A DNA stretch of 18,993 bases, from contig DATLBC010000094.1 in the NCBI GenBank assembly GCA_035527095.1, forward strand, positions 1 to 18,993. Reading direction: 5' to 3'. Source of the DNA: Sva-07 sp035527095 (GTDB lineage: Bacteria > Actinomycetota > Acidimicrobiia > Acidimicrobiales > Ilumatobacteraceae). Below the pieces are notes generated by a model. It was not told the DNA's origin and searched no databases. It saw only the letters and a program-made list of their open reading frames with translations. A program made the translations under genes and the position numbers. This document shows positions 15,236 to 18,993 of the stretch, piece after piece. The number at the start of each line of letters is the position of its first letter. Positions within the stretch are counted from its first letter, which is position 1.

Positions 15236-15582
15236 TGCGGCGCCTTGCGCTCCTTGCGGCGCATGACGATGACGCGTCCGCTTTCGACCGGGACGCCATC
15301 GACGAAGACCTGATCATCGGGTGCGACATGTTCATCGAGTGACGTCAGGCGGCCCTCACGACGGGCGCGGAGTTCGTCCTCGGTGTGCTTCATCACCTGG
15401 CGTCCCTCGCGAACTGCGTCGACGACGTTGCTCGTCCTGGAGCGCACGGTGTTGGCCGCCGACTTCGCGATCTGGGCGGGTGCAATCTGCGACGCGGTCT
15501 CTTTGACCTTCTTCTTCGCATACCCCGCGGAGGCGAGGCCGGCGACGACCCCGCCCGCAAACCATGTGACCCGCTTGATCAT
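15232..15582 (-). CDS. DUF6167-like small membrane-associated protein
   Basis: A 116-residue protein starting MIKRVTWFAGGVVAGLASAGYAKKKVKE, which has a short hydrophobic N-terminal segment (about 7-21) and then a basic amphipathic helical region; the C-terminal third ends in VIVMRRKERKAPQ. The layout (Met-Arg/Lys-Arg-x-Trp-Phe, Gly-rich segment, helical tail) resembles actinobacterial DUF6167 proteins, which typically sit next to a DUF948 gene. The start at 15582 is fixed by the ATGA overlap with the DUF948 stop and by a GGAGG (15595 to 15591) 8 nt upstream. Function is unknown; an envelope-associated role is inferred from the anchor. Confidence 0.78.
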   Translation of the reverse strand: MIKRVTWFAGGVVAGLASAGYAKKKVKETASQIAPAQIAKSAANTVRSRTSNVVDAVREGRQVMKHTEDELRARREGRLTSLDEHVAPDDQVFVDGVPVESGRVIVMRRKERKAPQ

Positions 15583-16052
15583 GCGCGCTTCCTCCATCGT
15601 GACGAGTTCGCGGTCGGCAGTGGACCCGGCTGCCCGGCGCTCTCGAGTGCTTGCACGTCGACCGCCATGATCGATGCGTTCTTTGGAGCCCCGCGCAAAC
15701 GCGCGATCGTCCGCGACGTGCCGCGTGCGAAACCGGTCGCTTTGATCATCGGGGCGGAGAACGAGGTGCGGGCGACACGTCCGCCGACCGCATCGCCGAT
15801 CGCCTCGGCCGACCCGAGCACCCGATCGAACCGTTCGAGGTCGGCACGAGCTTCGTCGACGGTGGCTCGGGCCTCGTCGGTGGTCGCCAGCAGTTCGCGG
15901 ATCAACGGCGTGGTCTCCATCCGCAACTGGTCGACTTCGCGGCGGACGTCTCGCAGGGTGTCGAGCACGCGCAGCAGGACAACCACCAGTGCCGCAAACC
16001 CGATCGAGCACAGCACGGCCGCAACGACCAGCACGAGGTCCCCGGCGCTCAC
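15579..16052 (-). CDS. DUF948-like membrane protein
   Basis: A 157-residue protein with one N-terminal transmembrane helix (LVLVVAAVLCSIGFAALVVV, about residues 6-25) followed by a long helical, charged coiled-coil-like region (DTLRDVRREVDQLRMETTPL and on) and a basic C-terminal tail ending WRKRA. This layout fits DUF948. A paired DUF6167-like gene follows, as in other actinobacteria, where the pair usually lies near rarA and alaS. The GTG start at 16052 overlaps the rarA stop as GTGA and has GAGGG (16063 to 16059) 6 nt upstream. An open frame runs further upstream but its 27 extra residues are antisense-like. Role unknown; the topology suggests the cytoplasmic face of the membrane. Confidence 0.8.
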   Translation of the reverse strand: MSAGDLVLVVAAVLCSIGFAALVVVLLRVLDTLRDVRREVDQLRMETTPLIRELLATTDEARATVDEARADLERFDRVLGSAEAIGDAVGGRVARTSFSAPMIKATGFARGTSRTIARLRGAPKNASIMAVDVQALESAGQPGPLPTANSSRWRKRA

Positions 16053-17344
16053 GAGTCGCCCTCGGTCGCTCGGCGCCGACTCATACGTTCGCCGATCGCT
16101 GCTTCGTCGCCGTGGACACTCGGCTCGTACCAACGCCGATCGACGAACGCATCAGGAAGGTATTGCTGGGCAACGGTTCCCGAGGCATGGTCGTGAGGAT
16201 AGTCGTAACCCTCGCCGTGCCCGATCGCCGCCGCTCCCTGATAGTGGGCATCACGGAGCGGCGCCGGCACCTCGCCGACCAACCCGTTGCGCACGTCGTC
16301 GCGAGCGGTCCAGATCGCGATGGCACTCCGGTTGCTCTTGGGTGCCGAGGCGAGGTGGATCGCCGCGTGCGAGAGGTTGAGCTGCGCCTCGGGCAATCCG
16401 ACGTGTTCGAGTGCGTGGGCGGCGGCGACTGCCACCTGGAGCGCGCTGTTGTCGGCGAGACCGACGTCCTCCGATGCGAAGATGATCATCCGTCGGGCGA
16501 TGAAACGGGCGTCCTCGCCGGCTTCGAGCATCCGAGCGAGCCAGTAGACCGCTGCGTCCGGGTCGGACCCTCGCATCGACTTGATGAAGGCGCTCACGAC
16601 GTCGTAATGGTCGTCGCGTCCGTACCGCAGCGCAGTGGTGCCCAGTGCCGCCTCGACGTGTTCGAGCTCGACGTTGCGGTATCCCGCCAGCGCGCACGAG
16701 ACCTCGAGTGCCGTGAGGACTTGACGCCCGTCGCCACCTGCCCGATCGACAAGCAGTGTCACAGCGTCGTCATCGGCGGCTGCTCCCTCTGCTTCGAGGC
16801 CGCGATGCACCAATGTCTCGATTGCCGCCCGGTCGAGCGGTTCGAGCCGAAAGAGCGTCGAGCGACTGCGGAGCGGCGCGTTCACCTCGAAGAACGGGTT
16901 CTCGGTGGTCGCGCCGATCAACGTCAGCGTCCCGTCCTCGACGGCGGGCAACAAGGCATCCTGCTGCGACTTCGAGAACCGGTGGATCTCGTCGAGGAAC
17001 AGGATCGTTCCCTGCCCGCGCTCACCCAGTCGCTGACGGGCACGCTCGATCGTCTCGCGAACGTCCTTCACACCCGCGTTCACCGCCGACAGTTGCTCGA
17101 AGGCTCGGTCGGTGCTGCCCGCGACCGCCAGCGCCAGCGTGGTCTTGCCGGTGCCGGGTGGCCCCCAGAGCAGTGCCGATGTCAGTCGGTCGGTTTCGAC
17201 GAGGCGCCGCAACGGTTTGCCGGCCCCGACCAGGTGGTCCTGGCCGACGACGTCGTCGATCGTGCGCGGTCGCAGGCGCGCCGCCAACGGAGCGCGAGCT
17301 CGTCGTTGCTCTTCGGCGGCGACGGCGAACAGGTCGTCACTCAT
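16049..17344 (-). CDS. rarA: Replication-associated recombination protein A (RarA/MgsA) AAA+ ATPase
   Basis: A 431-residue AAA+ ATPase that acts at stalled replication forks and is related to clamp-loader subunits. Walker A is GPPGTGKT (61-68) and Walker B is FLDEIHRF (Asp118, Glu119). The sensor-1 region is IGATTENPFFEVN. The C-terminal MgsA/tetramerisation region has HYDVVSAFIKSMRGSDPDAA, typical of RarA. The start at 17344 is fixed by the ATGA overlap with the Nudix stop; the frame is open to 17404 but those 20 residues lie in the preceding gene. The stop overlaps the DUF948 GTG start. It is part of the eight-gene minus-strand run. Confidence 0.96.
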   Translation of the reverse strand: MSDDLFAVAAEEQRRARAPLAARLRPRTIDDVVGQDHLVGAGKPLRRLVETDRLTSALLWGPPGTGKTTLALAVAGSTDRAFEQLSAVNAGVKDVRETIERARQRLGERGQGTILFLDEIHRFSKSQQDALLPAVEDGTLTLIGATTENPFFEVNAPLRSRSTLFRLEPLDRAAIETLVHRGLEAEGAAADDDAVTLLVDRAGGDGRQVLTALEVSCALAGYRNVELEHVEAALGTTALRYGRDDHYDVVSAFIKSMRGSDPDAAVYWLARMLEAGEDARFIARRMIIFASEDVGLADNSALQVAVAAAHALEHVGLPEAQLNLSHAAIHLASAPKSNRSAIAIWTARDDVRNGLVGEVPAPLRDAHYQGAAAIGHGEGYDYPHDHASGTVAQQYLPDAFVDRRWYEPSVHGDEAAIGERMSRRRATEGDS

Positions 17345-17775
17345 GGCGTGAGCACCGCACGGTAGGCATCCCTGCGAAAGCCGACCACGTTCTCGACGAG
17401 CCATCGCCTGTCAACCCATCGCCACGCCACGAACTCGTCGTCGTCGGGGACCGGCACGAGGTCGTCGCTCACCGCGCGGAAGAAGTACCAGCGCTGCGCC
17501 TGACCCAGGCGTTTGCCGCCGGATCTCACGTTCTCGGGAAACTCGTAGACCGTCCATGTCGGGTGGTCTCCGACCAGTTCGACATCGGACGGACCGAGCC
17601 CGGTCTCCTCGCCCAGTTCTCGCCACGCTGCTGTCGTCGGTGCCTCGCCGATGTCGATCCCACCCTGTGGCAGCTGCCAGGCGCCGGCGATGTCGCTGCG
17701 TTCGAACGCGAGCACCTCGTTGCGCGAGTTCGACACCACGGCGACCACGCCGGCTCGGAAATTCGCGCTCGGCAT
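17341..17775 (-). CDS. Nudix hydrolase, RppH/dinucleoside-polyphosphate type
   Basis: A 144-residue hydrolase with a complete Nudix box: Gly38, Glu44, then RELGEETGL at 52-60. The preceding GAWQLPQGG is the WQ-PQGG signature of RppH/IalA-like enzymes that remove pyrophosphate from RNA 5' ends or hydrolyse Ap4A-type nucleotides. KRLGQAQRWYFFRA also fits that branch, which here is an inference from motifs. The ATG at 17775 follows the TPR stop by 9 bp, and AGGTGA overlapping that stop can act as a ribosome binding site. Its stop overlaps the rarA start as ATGA. An RNA pyrophosphohydrolase beside leaderless genes is of interest but no link is shown. Confidence 0.88.
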   Translation of the reverse strand: MPSANFRAGVVAVVSNSRNEVLAFERSDIAGAWQLPQGGIDIGEAPTTAAWRELGEETGLGPSDVELVGDHPTWTVYEFPENVRSGGKRLGQAQRWYFFRAVSDDLVPVPDDDEFVAWRWVDRRWLVENVVGFRRDAYRAVLTP

Positions 17776-17784
17776 CGGTCTGGG

Positions 17785-18813
17785 TCACCTACCGAGGCTT
17801 CGAAGACGATCACGAACGTCGGCGAAGTCGTCGTCGAAGTCGAGAATCGTCGAGAACCAGCGTCGCGCGCTGATCGGGTCGCCCATCCGGTCGTAGAGAT
17901 CGGCCACCACGTACCACTGGCGAAGATGGAAGTCACGCACGGCCTTGGGACGCTTGGTCGCCGGTTCCATCAGAGCAAGCGCGCCCGGCATGTCACCTTG
18001 GTCGGCCATGGCGCCAGCAGCGACCATCCGCCCTTCGGCCATGATGTCGTGGCTCGGTGATGCCGCCTTGATCTCGGTCCAGACCCGATCGACGGCGGCC
18101 CAGCGGCCCTGAGCGCGCTGACAGTCGGCGATCACCGGGAGCATTGCCGGATCGGGATGGAGATCCTGTGCTGCTTCGAGTGCGCTGACGGCCTGCTTGT
18201 ACAGACCCAGCCGGTAGTTGGCCAGCCCGAGTAGTTCGTGGGCAGCTGCAACCGACGGTGCTTCCTTGGCAATCGATGACGCAATTCGACGTGCCTCTTG
18301 GTAGCGCTCACGGTCGAGCGCTTCCGACGCCTGCGCGAGTCGTTCGGTGAGACGGGCACCCCGCTGCGCGCCGAGCGCGGCCGTCAACTCGGCAGCCACC
18401 TCCGGATCGAGCGGCTTGGGTGGTCGGCGCTTCGACTGCGTCGCGTCGCCGGCGGCGGCTCGACGAGCAGCGTTCGACGCCTCTCGACGGACCGATCCCT
18501 CGTCGACCCACTGCTCGGTCGTTCGTTCCTCGATCTTACGGCGCTCGAGGTCGGGGTCCTGCGGTGCTCGCGGAGCGCGACGCTCCTTGACCGCCTTGGA
18601 TCGGCGCTCGGCCTCGGTCATCGGCTTGGTGACCCGCAGGCGCGGGTTGCTTCGATTTCCGGGCCGACCCGTTCGGCTGTCGTCGGGTCCGCGGCGGCCC
18701 GAGCCACTCGAGCGTGCTCCGGGCTTGCCCGATGGTCGACCCGAGGATCTGCTCGGTCCACTTCGGCGACCGTCATCACGGCGCGGGGGACGAGAAGACG
18801 AGCCGGAAGACAT
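17785..18813 (-). CDS. TPR-like repeat protein with basic disordered N-terminus
   Basis: A 342-residue protein. Residues 1 to about 75 are Ser/Arg/Gly/Pro-rich (GSSSRPPRRDDGRR and similar blocks) and strongly basic, so probably disordered and able to bind nucleic acid. Residues 75 to 140 are charged, with ERRSKAVKERRAPR. From about 150 a helical solenoid begins; pairs such as AAHELLGLANYRLGLYKQAV and LYDRMGDPISARRWFSTIL match tetratricopeptide repeats. No transmembrane or catalytic motif is seen. The start at 18813 is preferred to 18852 because TAGCAT lies 8 nt upstream and upstream codons run into the terminator region. It is the first gene of the run and lies just after the rRNA terminator. 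A ribosome- or RNA-related scaffold role is a guess. Confidence 0.85.
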   Translation of the reverse strand: MSSGSSSRPPRRDDGRRSGPSRSSGRPSGKPGARSSGSGRRGPDDSRTGRPGNRSNPRLRVTKPMTEAERRSKAVKERRAPRAPQDPDLERRKIEERTTEQWVDEGSVRREASNAARRAAAGDATQSKRRPPKPLDPEVAAELTAALGAQRGARLTERLAQASEALDRERYQEARRIASSIAKEAPSVAAAHELLGLANYRLGLYKQAVSALEAAQDLHPDPAMLPVIADCQRAQGRWAAVDRVWTEIKAASPSHDIMAEGRMVAAGAMADQGDMPGALALMEPATKRPKAVRDFHLRQWYVVADLYDRMGDPISARRWFSTILDFDDDFADVRDRLRSLGR

Positions 18814-18827
18814 GGGTCGCCATGCTA
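18814..18827 (-). promoter_or_regulatory. Near-leaderless promoter of the eight-gene run
   Basis: On the minus strand TAGCAT (18827 to 18822) is followed by 8 nt and the ATG at 18813, predicting a leader of at most 2 nt. It lies about 37 bp beyond the rRNA terminator tail. No good -35 is visible. It would drive all genes down to 12028 unless internal promoters exist. Confidence 0.45.
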
Positions 18828-18863
18828 CGGCGCGGCGGTCGCCATTGGCCATGATCCGGGCCG

Positions 18864-18907
18864 AAAACGCGAAGAACGCACTGCCGGCAAACCCGGTCAG
18901 TGCGTTC
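18864..18907 (-). terminator. Rho-independent terminator downstream of 5S rRNA
   Basis: Perfect 10-bp arms, GAACGCACTG (minus-strand 5' arm, 18907 to 18898) and CAGTGCGTTC (18883 to 18874), continue through a single bulged A into a CCGG/CCGG stem with a 5-nt loop. The 3' tail TTCGCGTTTT is only partly U-rich. Position 11 bp beyond the 5S 3' end supports rRNA-operon termination on the minus strand. Confidence 0.8.
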
Positions 18908-18917
18908 CTCGATCGAA

Positions 18918-18993
18918 ATCCGGCGACGTCCTACTCTCCCAGGGGATCTCTCCCCAAGTACCATCGGCGCTGACAGGCTTAACTTCCGTGTTC
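18918..18993 (-). rRNA. rrf: 5S ribosomal RNA, 3' portion (cut by window edge)
   Basis: Read on the minus strand, the right end begins GAACACGGAAGTTAAGCC and continues through CAGCGCCGATGGTACT and GGGAGAGTAGGACGTCGCCGG, the conserved middle and 3' part of bacterial 5S rRNA. About 76 of roughly 117 nt are present; the 5' part lies beyond the window. The exact 3' end (18916-18920) is uncertain because the pairing 5' strand is missing. An rRNA operon therefore reads leftward into this window. Confidence 0.95.

Noticed and set aside
16756..18060. A 434-residue plus-strand open frame opposite rarA, the Nudix gene and the TPR gene.
   Set aside because: It has no family motif and Arg-rich composition; the minus-strand genes have clear domains.
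1..18993. Search for CRISPR repeats, tRNA genes, insertion sequences and toxin-antitoxin or defence genes.
   Set aside because: No regularly spaced repeats, tRNA-like cloverleaf segments, transposase motifs or defence-type domains were seen, and coding density is normal throughout.

Overview
The window is an ordinary, densely coding stretch of a high-GC bacterial chromosome. The 3' part of a 5S rRNA gene lies at the right end. The most likely source is an actinobacterium, perhaps of the Acidimicrobiia (Ilumatobacter-like). That placement rests on codon bias, a mycobacterial-type transaldolase, a RarA/DUF948/DUF6167-type cluster, an S26 protease of the Ni-superoxide-dismutase maturation type, and many promoters placed directly on start codons. 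It is an inference, not a demonstrated taxonomy. I see no mobile element, CRISPR array, tRNA gene, prophage or defence island. No stretch over 300 bases lacks a gene.

Layout. 5-917 (+): a small S26-type protease, possibly cut by the window edge, then a cupin protein. 932-2110 (-): a serine hydrolase of the beta-lactamase/esterase family, divergent from a DUF6941-like protein at 2135-2530 (+). 2606-5711 (+): transketolase and transaldolase, the non-oxidative pentose phosphate branch, closed by an inverted repeat. 5786-7303 (-): a membrane-anchored molybdopterin oxidoreductase, divergent from a LOG-family protein at 7332-8363 (+). 8345-9744 (-): GlcF-like iron-sulfur protein coupled to a 65-residue protein, divergent from a Fpg/Nei DNA glycosylase and an aldehyde dehydrogenase at 9774-11998 (+). 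12028-18813 (-): one run of eight genes, read leftward as TPR protein, Nudix hydrolase, rarA, DUF948, DUF6167-like, glcD, glcE and a phosphotransferase. 18864-18993 (-): rRNA terminator and partial 5S rRNA.

How the genes work together. GlcD and GlcE (minus-strand run) and GlcF (about 3 kb away, also minus strand) should form one membrane-associated glycolate oxidase, encoded here at two loci. The aldehyde dehydrogenase lies between them but has its own promoter, so a metabolic link is only a guess. RarA, the Nudix hydrolase and the Fpg/Nei glycosylase are housekeeping genome or nucleotide maintenance functions.

Two structural patterns stand out. First, all three divergent gene pairs are separated by only 24-29 bp and contain back-to-back -10-like hexamers that share one TA step, placing each start codon 6-10 nt from its -10. 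Transketolase, the aldehyde dehydrogenase and the TPR gene have the same leaderless or near-leaderless arrangement on one side. Second, six of the seven junctions in the eight-gene minus-strand run, plus the GlcF junction, are exact 4-bp stop/start overlaps (ATGA or GTGA). These patterns also decide several start codons. I did not find a convincing new multi-gene system.
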